Below, piece by piece: positions 31,283 to 39,375 of a stretch of DNA of 49,697 nucleotides. The notes beneath the pieces are model-generated. The model worked only from the letters and a program-made list of their open reading frames with translations. It searched no databases and had not been told where the DNA came from. Each line of letters starts with the position of its first letter. The first letter of the stretch is position 1. Source of the DNA: an uncultured Clostridia bacterium (lineage in GTDB: Bacteria; Bacillota; Clostridia; Christensenellales; Borkfalkiaceae); contig CAKQQQ010000010.1 of NCBI GenBank assembly GCA_934271065.1, forward strand, positions 1 through 49,697, given 5' to 3'. The translations under genes were made by a program, and so were the position numbers.

Positions 31283-31645
31283 ATGAGACTTAAAGAATTA
31301 CGAGAAGAGCGAGATCTATCTCAACTCGACGTTGCTAATGCCATAGGTACAAGTCAGACAAATATCGGCAGATGGGAAAAAGATAAAAACGAACCGTCAA
31401 GCGGGTATATTATTAAACTGGCGAATTTTTTTGGAGTGACTACCGACTTTTTACTCGGAAGAGAAGATGACTTCGGGAACGTATCCGTCAATGCCAACGC
31501 AGATCTTACCGCCGAAGAAAAGACTATGCTCGAACTCTTTAATAAACTGCCGGAAGTTCGCCGACGAACCGTCATCGATACAATGCGCTTTATGGTCGAA
31601 TCTAACGACCGGAACGCAACGCAAGATAAAAAATTTCACGCCTAA
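31283..31645 (+). CDS. XRE-family repressor C
   Basis: The protein has 120 aa. The XRE domain MRLKELREERDLSQLDVANA, with recognition segment TSQTNIGRWEKDKNEPSSG and VTTDFLLGRED, is followed by a helical C-terminal part (LTAEEKTMLELFNKLPEVRR) typical of small phage repressors. ATG 31283 has AGGAGGT. It is the natural ligand of operator cluster C and is divergent from the 66-aa/partner B transcript, as CI is from Cro. Confidence 0.85.
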   Translation: MRLKELREERDLSQLDVANAIGTSQTNIGRWEKDKNEPSSGYIIKLANFFGVTTDFLLGREDDFGNVSVNANADLTAEEKTMLELFNKLPEVRRRTVIDTMRFMVESNDRNATQDKKFHA

Positions 31646-31709
31646 AATATTAAATCGCAATATATTAAGTCGCGCGGGCATTCGTATACCCGCGCGCTGT
31701 AAAAAAAAT

Positions 31710-31757
31710 TAAGACTTTTTTATACTAAAAGTGATAATTTAGTATAAAAAAGTCTTA
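31710..31757. repeat. 20-bp perfect inverted repeat before the integrase gene
   Basis: TAAGACTTTTTTATACTAAA (31710-31729) and its exact complement (31738-31757) flank the 8-base loop AGTGATAA. It may be the terminator of repressor C, an operator for the integrase gene, or an arm-type integrase site. Confidence 0.6.
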
Positions 31758-31852
31758 CAACCACAAAAAAAGAGACGTTTTACCCGTTTTATTTTCAATC
31801 TGCTATAATTTAAGTAAGGGGCAGCCCGAATTAAAAGAGCAGGCGGAAAAAA

Positions 31853-33073
31853 ATGAACGACGTTACCGAGCGCCTTCAAAAGGCAATCGAAATACTGTAC
31901 TCGATTATAGACGAATACAGCGAAATTAAAATCAACCGGGGAAATTTCAAAGTTCTGTCATTCCCCGATAATACCCCGCCACAACGTAACGAAGAAAATT
32001 TAAGTAAAACCGGCATTCTAAAATTTACCGAACAGGAGATATTAAAAATGCCGAAACCATTCAGAACAATATTCCGCACCGACAAAGTCAACGCGCACGT
32101 TAGAAAAAAGTCGGACGGTTATTACGAAGTCCGCTGCCAGATTGACAACCAGAGTATTACCGCTTCGAGCAAAGTTTTATACGAAGCGAAGGCAAAGTTT
32201 ATCGTTAAACTTGCCGAACTGCGCGCGCCCGCGCCGACGCGACGAACCAACAAAGTCGTTTTTAAGAACTATTATACCAAATGGCTCGAAACGGTCAAAA
32301 AGCCGTACGTCAAAGAAGATACTTATAAACGGTTATACGTTCAGGCTTCGAAGGCGTATATTCTTCCCACCTTCGGCGAACGGGATATCCGGACGATTAA
32401 ATCACTCGAACTGCAAGAATTTATAAACGTGTTTACCGAAACGGAACGTTACCGCACGGCGCAAAAATTGCAACAAATCCTTTCGTCGTTCTTTGAATAC
32501 GCCGTAAACGACGAAATACTAACGCGTTCGCCGATGGCGAAAATCAAAATCGCTTATTACGAGCAGAAGCACGGCGTTCCGATTACGCGTTCGGAAGAAT
32601 CCGCTTTTATTCAGGAACTGAAAAACTCTCCGACCGTTTACGCTCAGGCGTTCGCTTTTATACTTTACACGGGGCTACGACGTTCCGAACTCGCTTCGGC
32701 TGTGGTAAACGATAAATGGGTAACCGTTACCACCGCAAAACAACGCAAGGGCAAAAGCGAAAAAATACGTCGCATACCTATAAGCCCGATGCTTAAAAGC
32801 GTTATGTCGCTTATCGACGTAGAAAAAATCGTAAACGTTTCGCCCGGCGTTTTAACGAAGCGAATAAAAGAATACTTCCCGACGCACCACTTGCACGACT
32901 TGCGACACACTTTCATAACTCGCTGCCAGGAATGCGGAATCCAACGCGAAATCGTTTCGCTTTGGGCAGGACACGCCGCCGACAGTTCTATAACGTCTGC
33001 CGTTTACACGCATTTAGAGCAATACGAAGACAATCAACTTACAGAAATACAGAAATTTTCTTATATTTTATAA
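31853..33073 (+). CDS. Tyrosine-recombinase integrase
   Basis: The protein has 406 aa. An N-terminal arm-type binding region (YYEVRCQIDNQSITASSK) is followed by a core-binding SAM-like domain (YILPTFGERDIRTIKSLELQ) and a catalytic domain. The catalytic residues are Arg in LYTGLRRSELAS, HxxR in LHDLRHTFITR, His in LWAGHAADSS and Tyr in SAVYTHLEQYED. It is expected to integrate and excise the element at tRNA-Gln. TATAAT (31804-31809) lies upstream without a clear -35; GGCGG precedes the ATG. No excisionase is recognised. Confidence 0.95.
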   Translation: MNDVTERLQKAIEILYSIIDEYSEIKINRGNFKVLSFPDNTPPQRNEENLSKTGILKFTEQEILKMPKPFRTIFRTDKVNAHVRKKSDGYYEVRCQIDNQSITASSKVLYEAKAKFIVKLAELRAPAPTRRTNKVVFKNYYTKWLETVKKPYVKEDTYKRLYVQASKAYILPTFGERDIRTIKSLELQEFINVFTETERYRTAQKLQQILSSFFEYAVNDEILTRSPMAKIKIAYYEQKHGVPITRSEESAFIQELKNSPTVYAQAFAFILYTGLRRSELASAVVNDKWVTVTTAKQRKGKSEKIRRIPISPMLKSVMSLIDVEKIVNVSPGVLTKRIKEYFPTHHLHDLRHTFITRCQECGIQREIVSLWAGHAADSSITSAVYTHLEQYEDNQLTEIQKFSYIL

Positions 33074-33160
33074 GATTTTTCGCCCAACTTTTCGCCCAAC
33101 TTTTTATTATTTAACTTACATTTTGAAATTGTACGGTCTGAAAATAGTATTATAACGCAC

Positions 33161-33202
33161 GAAAAAAGCGGCTTTTAACGCTTTTCGCATTAAAAACCGC
33201 CT
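33161..33202 (-). terminator. Element-supplied terminator for tRNA-Gln
   Basis: On the minus strand, just after the tRNA CCA, GCGGTTTTTAATGC pairs with GCGTTAAAAGCCGC (two G-T pairs) and runs into TTTTTTCG. The element thus replaces the original terminator, displaced to 20032-20069. Confidence 0.6.
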
Positions 33203-33205
33203 AAA

Positions 33206-33280
33206 TGGCTGGGGTAGAGAGATTTGAACTCCCGAATGACGGAGTCAGAGTCCGTAGCCTTACCGCTTGGCGATACCCCA
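33206..33280 (-). tRNA. tRNA-Gln (anticodon CTG)
   Basis: It is 75 nt including an encoded CCA. The acceptor stem TGGGGTA/TACCCCA, the anticodon stem ACGGA/TCCGT with loop CTCTGAC, and the T arm containing GTTCAAATC are all present. The 3' half (33206-33250) is the attachment core; the integration keeps the tRNA intact. Confidence 0.95.
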
Positions 33281-33356
33281 TTATGGAACTAAACCGCAAC
33301 GTAAAACGCTCGCTTTTGCGCGCGCCGCCGCTTTTCAGCCCCTATATAATACACGC

Positions 33357-33962
33357 TTATTCGCTTTTTTGCAAGTGTTTTAACGCCTTTTCTCGCAAAT
33401 CTTCGATTTTTTTCGCGCCTTCGTTAAAACTTAAATATAACGCCGTCGTATCGTATCTCGCGTCGTGGCGGCTTACGTCGCAATCGAACAGTTCGGCGGT
33501 TTTACGCGTTACGTCGTAAGGATATATATCCAAAAACTCGCACAGTTCCGTAAGTTTAGGAAATTTATACCCGCACCCGCTTCTACGGGGCATTTTCATT
33601 ATGGGCGTAAAATACCGCATAGTATCGAAATCCGCCTTATACCTGAATTTTCGGTCTCTGCGATAATACTCGTTTATTAAAAATCCGATATCGAACGGAG
33701 CGTTATGCGCCACGATTAAATCCGCCGAATAAAAATCATCGTAAATCTCTTCCATATACTCCGAAAACGTATGCCCGCCGGAAAGTTCGTAAATCTTTTC
33801 GACGGTAAAGCCGTGTACTTCCGTCGCGGCGGGTTCTATGTAGTCCACCGCGAAAAAGAAATTTTTGGCTTTAACCGCGTCTTCCGTCTGCATAACGTAC
33901 GAAAGTTGTATTATTCCGCCCGGCGTAAGCCCCGTGGTTTCGGTATCGAAAAATAATATCAT
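33357..33962 (-). CDS. DnaQ/PolC-type 3'-5' exonuclease
   Basis: The protein has 201 aa with all three exonuclease motifs: Exo I ILFFDTETTGL, Exo II LIVAHNAPFDIGFLI, and Exo IIIe SRHDARYDTTALYLSF. Single-domain enzymes of this DEDDh type act in DNA repair or RNA trimming, or as a proofreading-like subunit. It is the first chromosomal gene right of the element, followed leftward only by the tRNA. Start ATG 33962. Confidence 0.9.
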   Translation of the reverse strand: MILFFDTETTGLTPGGIIQLSYVMQTEDAVKAKNFFFAVDYIEPAATEVHGFTVEKIYELSGGHTFSEYMEEIYDDFYSADLIVAHNAPFDIGFLINEYYRRDRKFRYKADFDTMRYFTPIMKMPRRSGCGYKFPKLTELCEFLDIYPYDVTRKTAELFDCDVSRHDARYDTTALYLSFNEGAKKIEDLREKALKHLQKSE

Positions 33963-33987
33963 ATCCCTTAAATATCCGCCGACTCCG

Positions 33988-35685
33988 TTACATCCTTTCG
34001 GGAACTTCTATCCCGAGCAGACCTAACGCGTTAGTCAGTACCGTCAGCGCGCTTCGGCACAGATCGAGCCTGAAATTGCTGACGTTTTCTTCTTCGCCGA
34101 GTATTTTACAGTCGAAGTAGAATTTGTTGAACGCCGACGCAAGGTCGATGGCGTATCTGGTAACGTAAAACGGTTCGAGTTTATCGACCGCCGCTTTGAC
34201 CGTATCGGGAAAGTCCGACAACGCGGAGATAAGGTCGTACTCGTCTTCGTTGATTTCGTTTATCGTATACGGAGCAGGCTCGCCGCCCTTTCTTAAAACG
34301 CTTTTTATCCGCGCGGCGGTGTACTGAACGTACGGACCGGTCTCGCCGTCAAAGTTGAGAATTTTATCGTAACTGAACGCTATATCTTTGATTTTACTGT
34401 TTGAAAGCGCGCCGAAAACCACCGCGCCCGTGCCTACCTGACGCGCGATATTCGCCTTATCGGCAAGGTTCGGGTTCTTGCTTTCGATAATTTCAAGGCA
34501 TTTCTCGTGGCATTTTTTAAGCACGTCTTCAAGCAGTACGACCGTTCCGTTACGGGTACTCATAGCGACCTGATTGCCGTTTTCGTCAAGCAGCGACACC
34601 ATTCCGTAAGCGACGTGTATAAGGTCTTTCGCCCAGGGCTTACCCATAAGTTCAAGCACCTTGAATATCTGTCTGAAATGCAGGTTTTGCTGATACGCTA
34701 CGACGTAAAGGCATTTATCGAAGTTATAATGCTCCTTACGATAGCACGCGGCGGCAAGGTCGCGCGTGGCGTAAAGCGACGCTCCGTCCGAACGCAATAT
34801 AATGCAGGGCGGCATTCCGTACTCTTCGAGATCCACCACCTGCGCGCCTTCGCTCGTTTTAAGCAACCCTTTTTCGCGCAGTTCGTCTATAACGGGCTGC
34901 ATTTTATCGTTATAAAAACTCTCGCCGGCGTAAGAATCGAAAGTAATATCGAGTTCTTTATAAATTTTATCGACTTCTTTAAGCGTGAGTTCCTTGAATT
35001 TATTGAACAGCCCGACGCATTCTTCGTCGCCGTTTTCGATAAGTTTGAAGTATTTTCTCGCTTCGTCGTCCATTTCGGGATTGTTTTCGCTTTCCTTATG
35101 GTATCTGACGTACAGCCGCGTAAGTTCTTTCACGCCGCCCTTTTCGACTTCTTCCGCGCTGCCCCAACGCTTATACGCGTAGATGAGTTTACCGAATTGA
35201 GTGCCGTAGTCGCCGAGATGGTTTATGCCGACCGCGTTATAGCCTAAAAACTTGTACAGACGGTAAAGCGCGCCGCCTATAACGGTGGTCGATAAATGCC
35301 CTATATGGAAGGGTTTGGCGATATTGACCGACGAATAGTCGATACAGATCGTCTTGCCGTTGCCTACGTCCGAAGAGCCGTACGCCGCGCCTTTTTCAGT
35401 TATTTCCGCAAGCGTTTCTTTTGCCAGACCTATACGGTTTACCTTGAAGTTAAGGTAGCCGTTGACGGCGGAGACGGACGTTATCACGTCGTCGGTAACG
35501 TACGAGTTTTTAAGGTCTTCGGCGATGGCGACGGGCGACTTGCGCAAAACCTTGGCGAATTTGAAGCAGGGCAAAGCGTAGTCGCCGAGCGTTTTATCCG
35601 GCGGAACGACTATATTCGCCGCGACTTCTTCGCGTTCGGTTTGGGGTACGGAAAGCCTTTCCGCGATATATTTTCTGTAATCCAT
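33988..35685 (-). CDS. argS: Arginine--tRNA ligase
   Basis: I choose ATG 35685 (565 aa, MDYRKYIAERLSVPQTERE) over a TTG three codons earlier. The N-terminal Add-1 domain is present. The class I signature is IAKPFHIGHLSTTVIGGAL (HIGH), followed by NHLGDYGTQFGKLIYAY. The C-terminal anticodon-binding domain ends ALTVLTNALGLLGIEVPERM. It charges tRNA-Arg in the cytosol. It is divergent from ychF with a 136-bp gap. Confidence 0.97.
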   Translation of the reverse strand: MDYRKYIAERLSVPQTEREEVAANIVVPPDKTLGDYALPCFKFAKVLRKSPVAIAEDLKNSYVTDDVITSVSAVNGYLNFKVNRIGLAKETLAEITEKGAAYGSSDVGNGKTICIDYSSVNIAKPFHIGHLSTTVIGGALYRLYKFLGYNAVGINHLGDYGTQFGKLIYAYKRWGSAEEVEKGGVKELTRLYVRYHKESENNPEMDDEARKYFKLIENGDEECVGLFNKFKELTLKEVDKIYKELDITFDSYAGESFYNDKMQPVIDELREKGLLKTSEGAQVVDLEEYGMPPCIILRSDGASLYATRDLAAACYRKEHYNFDKCLYVVAYQQNLHFRQIFKVLELMGKPWAKDLIHVAYGMVSLLDENGNQVAMSTRNGTVVLLEDVLKKCHEKCLEIIESKNPNLADKANIARQVGTGAVVFGALSNSKIKDIAFSYDKILNFDGETGPYVQYTAARIKSVLRKGGEPAPYTINEINEDEYDLISALSDFPDTVKAAVDKLEPFYVTRYAIDLASAFNKFYFDCKILGEEENVSNFRLDLCRSALTVLTNALGLLGIEVPERM

Positions 35686-35755
35686 AATTAACACCCGCAG
35701 ATAATAGATATATCGTAAATTTTAACACAAATTTTGAAATATCGCAACAAAAGCA

Positions 35756-35784
35756 TTGAATAAATTTTCGGTTTATGCTAAAAT
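35756..35784 (+). promoter_or_regulatory. ychF promoter
   Basis: TTGAAT (35756-35761), 17-bp spacer, TAAAAT (35779-35784). The predicted start is near 35791, about 30 bases before the ATG. Confidence 0.55.
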
Positions 35785-35821
35785 TGTCATCGAAAAAGCG
35801 TTTCGGCAACAAGGTGATAAA

Positions 35822-36919
35822 ATGAAACTCGGAGTAGTAGGACTTCCGAACGTGGGCAAATCCACGCTCTTTAACGCAATAACGCACGCGGGCGCGCAAG
35901 CCGCGAACTTTCCGTTCTGCACGATAGAACCCAACGTCGGCGTGGTAGCCGTTCCCGACGAGCGGCTCGGTAAACTCGCCGCGCTTTACGACAGTAAAAA
36001 GGTTACGCCCGCGACGATAGAATTCGTCGACATTGCGGGGTTGGTAAAGGGCGCGAGCCGCGGAGAAGGGCTCGGCAATAAATTCCTTTCGCATATCCGC
36101 GAAGTGGACGCGATAGTCCACGTCGTAAGGTGTTTCGAAGACGAGAACGTAACGCACGTCGAAGAAACGGTAAACCCGACGCGCGACATAGGCATCATCA
36201 ATCTCGAACTCATACTCGCCGATCTCGAAACGGTACAAAAGCGTTACGACAAAGCCGTCGGTATGATTAAGTCGGGCGACAAAAAATACAAAACAGAAAG
36301 CGATTTGTTAAAACGCATTCTCGACAGGCTCGAAAGCGAAACGCCCGTAAGGGGTATGGACCTTAACGAAGACGAGCAAAAATACGTCAACGACCTGTTT
36401 TTGCTTACCACCAAGCCCGTGATTTACGCCGCGAACGTTTCCGAAGCGGATATGGGCAAGAGCGCGGACGATATTCCGCTTGCGAAAGAAGTGGCGGACT
36501 ACGCAAAAAATACGGGCAGCGAAACGCTGGTCATCTGCGCGAGAACCGAAGAAGAAATTTCGCAACTTCCGCCCGACGAAGCGGAGATATTCCTTGCGGA
36601 TTTAGGGCTTGAAGAAAGCGGACTTAACCGTCTCGTCAAGGCGTCGTACAGACTTCTGGGGCTGATAAGTTTTCTTACCGCTGGCGAAGACGAAACCCGC
36701 GCCTGGACAATTAAAAACGGCACGAAAGCTCCGCAGGCGGCAGGTAAAATCCACAGCGATTTCGAGAAAGGGTTTATCAGGGCGGAATGTATCGACTGGC
36801 AACTTCTTCTCGATTGCGGCAACTACGTCAAAGCCAAAGAACTCGGCAAGGTCCGCAGCGAAGGCAAGGACTACGTTATGAAAGACGGAGACGTCGTTCT
36901 GTTCAGATTCAACGTTTAG
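35822..36919 (+). CDS. ychF: Obg-like GTPase/ATPase YchF
   Basis: The protein has 365 aa from ATG 35822 (AAGGTG site). G1 is GLPNVGKST, followed by G3 DIAGLVKGASRGEGLGNKF. The specificity motif is the non-canonical NVSE (in YAANVSEADMG), which in this family favours ATP. A coiled-coil insert (QKRYDKAVGMIKSGDKKYK) and a C-terminal TGS domain are present. YchF binds ribosomes and takes part in stress and redox control. It is monocistronic with its own promoter and terminator. Confidence 0.97.
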   Translation: MKLGVVGLPNVGKSTLFNAITHAGAQAANFPFCTIEPNVGVVAVPDERLGKLAALYDSKKVTPATIEFVDIAGLVKGASRGEGLGNKFLSHIREVDAIVHVVRCFEDENVTHVEETVNPTRDIGIINLELILADLETVQKRYDKAVGMIKSGDKKYKTESDLLKRILDRLESETPVRGMDLNEDEQKYVNDLFLLTTKPVIYAANVSEADMGKSADDIPLAKEVADYAKNTGSETLVICARTEEEISQLPPDEAEIFLADLGLEESGLNRLVKASYRLLGLISFLTAGEDETRAWTIKNGTKAPQAAGKIHSDFEKGFIRAECIDWQLLLDCGNYVKAKELGKVRSEGKDYVMKDGDVVLFRFNV

Positions 36920-36941
36920 TTTCGGGGGAAACGAGTAATAT

Positions 36942-36985
36942 AAAAAGCCGCGATTTCGATGCGAAATCGCGGCTTTCTTTTTTTA
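36942..36985 (+). terminator. ychF terminator
   Basis: AAAGCCGCGATTTC / GAAATCGCGGCTTT with loop GATGC, followed by CTTTTTTTT. Confidence 0.85.
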
Positions 36986-36990
36986 CACAG

Positions 36991-37461
36991 TCATTTCAAC
37001 GACGGCTTCCCGTCTTCTCCGCCGATAAAACCTTTCAGTATAAGAAAGGACAAATCGAGCCGCCATTCGGGTACTTCGTTGAGTTTTTTGTGTAGGGCGT
37101 TGGCTTCGCCGAGCGCTTTGCGGTACTCGGCGTAATTACACCCGTTTACCCGCGTAAACTGCTCTATAGCCCTGTCTTCGTCGCCGAGCAGTTGAGTTCT
37201 GCCGATATGTATCACGCTATGACAGTCGTGACAAACGGCTATCACGTCTTCGAGTTTCTGCGTGGCGGTTTTTACGTCGTAACTCCACCGTTCGTGGGCT
37301 TCGAGCCTGCTCGTCGGTCTTCCGCATATAGCGCATCTTCCGCCCGCGCGCGCGTAAGCGTCTTTCCGCACCGCGTCCCACACCTTTTTCGGCAACTCGG
37401 TTCTTAAATTGGAAAACCAGCACCCGTCGGGTACGAGTTCGAAATTAAGTTTATAGTTCAT
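36991..37461 (-). CDS. HNH endonuclease-domain protein
   Basis: The protein has 156 aa. The HNH/zinc finger reads GGRCAICGRPTSRLEAHERW, then VIAVCHDCHSVIHIGR: two CxxC pairs and the catalytic HH region. It is close to free-standing HNH proteins found on many bacterial chromosomes, whose target is unknown. No intron or intein is nearby, so a homing role is not indicated. It ends against the ychF terminator. Confidence 0.8.
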   Translation of the reverse strand: MNYKLNFELVPDGCWFSNLRTELPKKVWDAVRKDAYARAGGRCAICGRPTSRLEAHERWSYDVKTATQKLEDVIAVCHDCHSVIHIGRTQLLGDEDRAIEQFTRVNGCNYAEYRKALGEANALHKKLNEVPEWRLDLSFLILKGFIGGEDGKPSLK

Positions 37462-37476
37462 ATCCCGTTATATAAA

Positions 37477-37515
37477 ACGAGCCGCCGATTGCCGCTAAAC
37501 GGCAATCGGCGGCTT
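37477..37515 (-). terminator. Hairpin between the small membrane protein and the HNH gene
   Basis: Perfect 14-bp stem GCCGCCGATTGCCG / CGGCAATCGGCGGC with loop CTAAA. The T tract is weak on either strand, so it may be a terminator of the leftward 37540 gene or simply a stem. Confidence 0.5.
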
Positions 37516-37539
37516 TGCAAAGTCCTTAATTATTTAAGC

Positions 37540-37770
37540 CTACGCGAATATGAGTTTACCGCCTAAAATAAGGGTAACCATATCGCACACCCAGCATATT
37601 ACCGAGCCGGGGATTATCCAGAGAATGCCCGCGATCAGGGTAACGACGTTATCGTACGCCACGCCCTTTACGATACGGTATATAGCCCAGACGATATCCA
37701 GCGCGGGAAGCGCGAGAATGACTTTGAGAACGAGCGGAAGTTCGTCCATCGCTTTAACGAAATCTTTCAT
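37540..37770 (-). CDS. 76-aa two-span membrane protein
   Basis: Two or three hydrophobic stretches are present: LVLKVILALPALDIVWAIYR, VVTLIAGILWIIPGSVICWV and CDMVTLILGGKLIFA. The site AGGAG precedes ATG 37770. It resembles small clostridial membrane proteins often left unannotated. Function is unknown. Confidence 0.65.
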   Translation of the reverse strand: MKDFVKAMDELPLVLKVILALPALDIVWAIYRIVKGVAYDNVVTLIAGILWIIPGSVICWVCDMVTLILGGKLIFA

Positions 37771-37886
37771 AATAACTCTCCTTTATATTATATGCCGAGC
37801 GGTTGAAATTTTTGCCGTACGGCGTTAAATATCCGATTTTTCCGACGAGAATATTTTAGCACCGCGAAAGGCGCGTGTCAACGTTT

Positions 37887-38543
37887 TTATAAAGATTTTA
37901 TTTTTTCGTACAACTCTTCGGGGTTTTTGGCGAAAGTGGTCGCGCCGAGCGCGGAGAGTTCTTCGCGCGTTCTGTACCCCCAAAGCACGCACACGCCGTC
38001 TATCCCCGCGTTTTTCATCGTCAGATAGTCGGTGTCGCTGTCGCCGATAAGCGCGGCATCGCCTACGCTTACGCCGAGCGCGGACAAAGTTAAATCCACG
38101 CACGAGCGGTCGGGCTTGGGTTTAGCCCCGTCGCGCAGTCCGCAGACGTAATCGAACCCGACCGCGGGGAAGAATTTTTTTACGACTTCTTCCGCGCCGT
38201 CCTGCGCCTTGTTGGAAACGACGGCGGTTTTGAACCCTTCGGCGTTAAGTCTCGCGACGAGTTCCGCCATTCCGCCGAACACTTTGGTGCGGCTTCCGTC
38301 GCAGAAGTTATACCCGTCGTTATAGTCCTTTACCATCGCGCAAAATTCCGTTTCGGCGCAAGGCTTGCCTTTCAAGGCGCGTTCGACGAGTTTTGCCGCG
38401 CCGTTGCCGACGAATCGGCGGGTTTCGGCAAGAGTTATTTCGGCGTAACCGAATTTTTTAAGGGTAAGGTTAAGATAGTGGTTTATATCGGGCGAAGCGT
38501 CTATAAGCGTTCCGTCCATATCGAATAAAACTGCTTTTTTCAT
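37887..38543 (-). CDS. HAD-family phosphatase (phosphoglycolate phosphatase type)
   Basis: The protein has 218 aa. Motif I is AVLFDMDGTLID with nucleophile Asp8, motif II is VVSNKAQDG, and motif III/IV is KPKPDRSC...ALIGDSDTDYLTMKNAG. A four-helix cap lies between I and II. Such enzymes dephosphorylate 2-phosphoglycolate or small phosphosugars; substrate cannot be fixed. It is followed leftward by the 76-aa membrane protein. Confidence 0.88.
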   Translation of the reverse strand: MKKAVLFDMDGTLIDASPDINHYLNLTLKKFGYAEITLAETRRFVGNGAAKLVERALKGKPCAETEFCAMVKDYNDGYNFCDGSRTKVFGGMAELVARLNAEGFKTAVVSNKAQDGAEEVVKKFFPAVGFDYVCGLRDGAKPKPDRSCVDLTLSALGVSVGDAALIGDSDTDYLTMKNAGIDGVCVLWGYRTREELSALGATTFAKNPEELYEKIKSL

Positions 38544-38648
38544 AGTTTTATTATACTATTTTTCCGTTCGCATTACAAGCGTTTTAAGCGAAAAATATTT
38601 GCCTTTCCGCCGCGCGCAATTATCTGTGGCTACGCACGACGGGTTTTT

Positions 38649-39173
38649 TTAAGCGGCGACGGGGTATCCCGAACGCAAAAGCACGGGGCGGCTTGCGTCG
38701 TAACCGCCTTCGAGCGCGTCGAACAAATACCGTTTCGCCTTTATTACGTCGCGTTTCACGCTCACGCCCTTGTCGTAGCAAAGCCCGAGATAGTATTTCG
38801 CTTCCGGGCAGCCGATTTCGGCGGCGCGCTTCCATACCCTGAACGCCTTTTTCTCGTTCTTTTCCACGCCCACGCCGTAAAAATAATTGCGGGCGAGCAG
38901 CAACATCGCGCCAAGGTGGAGTTTCGACGCGGATTTTTTAAGGACTTTCACGCCCTTTCTCAAATCGTTTTCGCCGCGCGCGGTTATACATAATATATAC
39001 CCGTACATATACTGCGCCGCCGCGTGACCGAGTTTCGCCGCTTCGGCGTACCAGCCGCGCGCCGTCTCCGCGTCTTTTTTTACTCCGCGCCCGTAATAAT
39101 ACTTCTCGCCGAGCATATAGCAACATTCCTTATTCCCGTTAAGGGCTTCTCTCAATACGTTTTCGTTAGTCAT
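38649..39173 (-). CDS. Sel1-like repeat protein
   Basis: The protein has 174 aa made of about four Sel1/TPR-like repeats of 36 aa: YMLGEKYYYGRGVKKDAETA, QYMYGYILCITARGENDLRK, LLARNYFYGVGVEKNEKKAF and YYLGLCYDKGVSVKRDVIKA. There is no signal peptide, so it acts in the cytosol, probably as a protein-protein scaffold. The site AAAGGAG precedes ATG 39173. Confidence 0.85.
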   Translation of the reverse strand: MTNENVLREALNGNKECCYMLGEKYYYGRGVKKDAETARGWYAEAAKLGHAAAQYMYGYILCITARGENDLRKGVKVLKKSASKLHLGAMLLLARNYFYGVGVEKNEKKAFRVWKRAAEIGCPEAKYYLGLCYDKGVSVKRDVIKAKRYLFDALEGGYDASRPVLLRSGYPVAA

Positions 39174-39276
39174 CTTTCAAACTCCTTTCTTCGTAGTTTA
39201 CAACCGAATTGTACACTATAAATAAGACAAACGCTTGTCAAAGATAACGGGGTTTTTCAAAAATTTTCAAAGTTTT

Positions 39277-39320
39277 TCAAAAAAACTCCGCCCCTTTTTC
39301 GGGGCGGAGTTATATTTTTT
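39277..39320 (-). terminator. pyrR terminator, usable in both directions
   Basis: AACTCCGCCCC (39284-39294) pairs with GGGGCGGAGTT (39301-39311). T runs follow on the minus strand (7 T) and, after TATA, on the plus strand. Confidence 0.8.
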
Positions 39321-39375
39321 GATTTTTTATATTGCGGGCGGAGTTTAACGGCGATAAATCGGCAAGCCGTAAAAC

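Larger units (their letters stand above)
20076..33250. mobile_element. 13.1-kb integrated element in tRNA-Gln, inovirus-like
   Basis: The 45 bp of the tRNA-Gln 3' half at 33206-33250 recur in the same orientation at 20076-20120 with one mismatch (20105 against 33235). They mark attL and attR. A tyrosine integrase gene ends 132 bp from the intact tRNA. Inside lie, leftward, a RepL-like protein, a Zot-like ATPase, a 977-aa membrane protein and seven further small genes. There is also an HTH switch array, a type I toxin locus and a long hairpin suitable as a single-strand origin or packaging signal. No relaxase, terminase, capsid or tail gene was seen. That favours a filamentous-phage-like prophage or satellite over a conjugative element or a tailed phage. 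Confidence 0.8.

Noticed and set aside
20076..33250. Conjugative or mobilisable element
   Set aside because: No relaxase, coupling protein with TraG signature or mating-pore gene was recognised. The P-loop protein sits among small membrane/secreted proteins, more like a filamentous phage.
35594..36238. 214-aa minus-strand frame crossing from argS into ychF
   Set aside because: It overlaps two unmistakable genes and reads through their shared promoter region.
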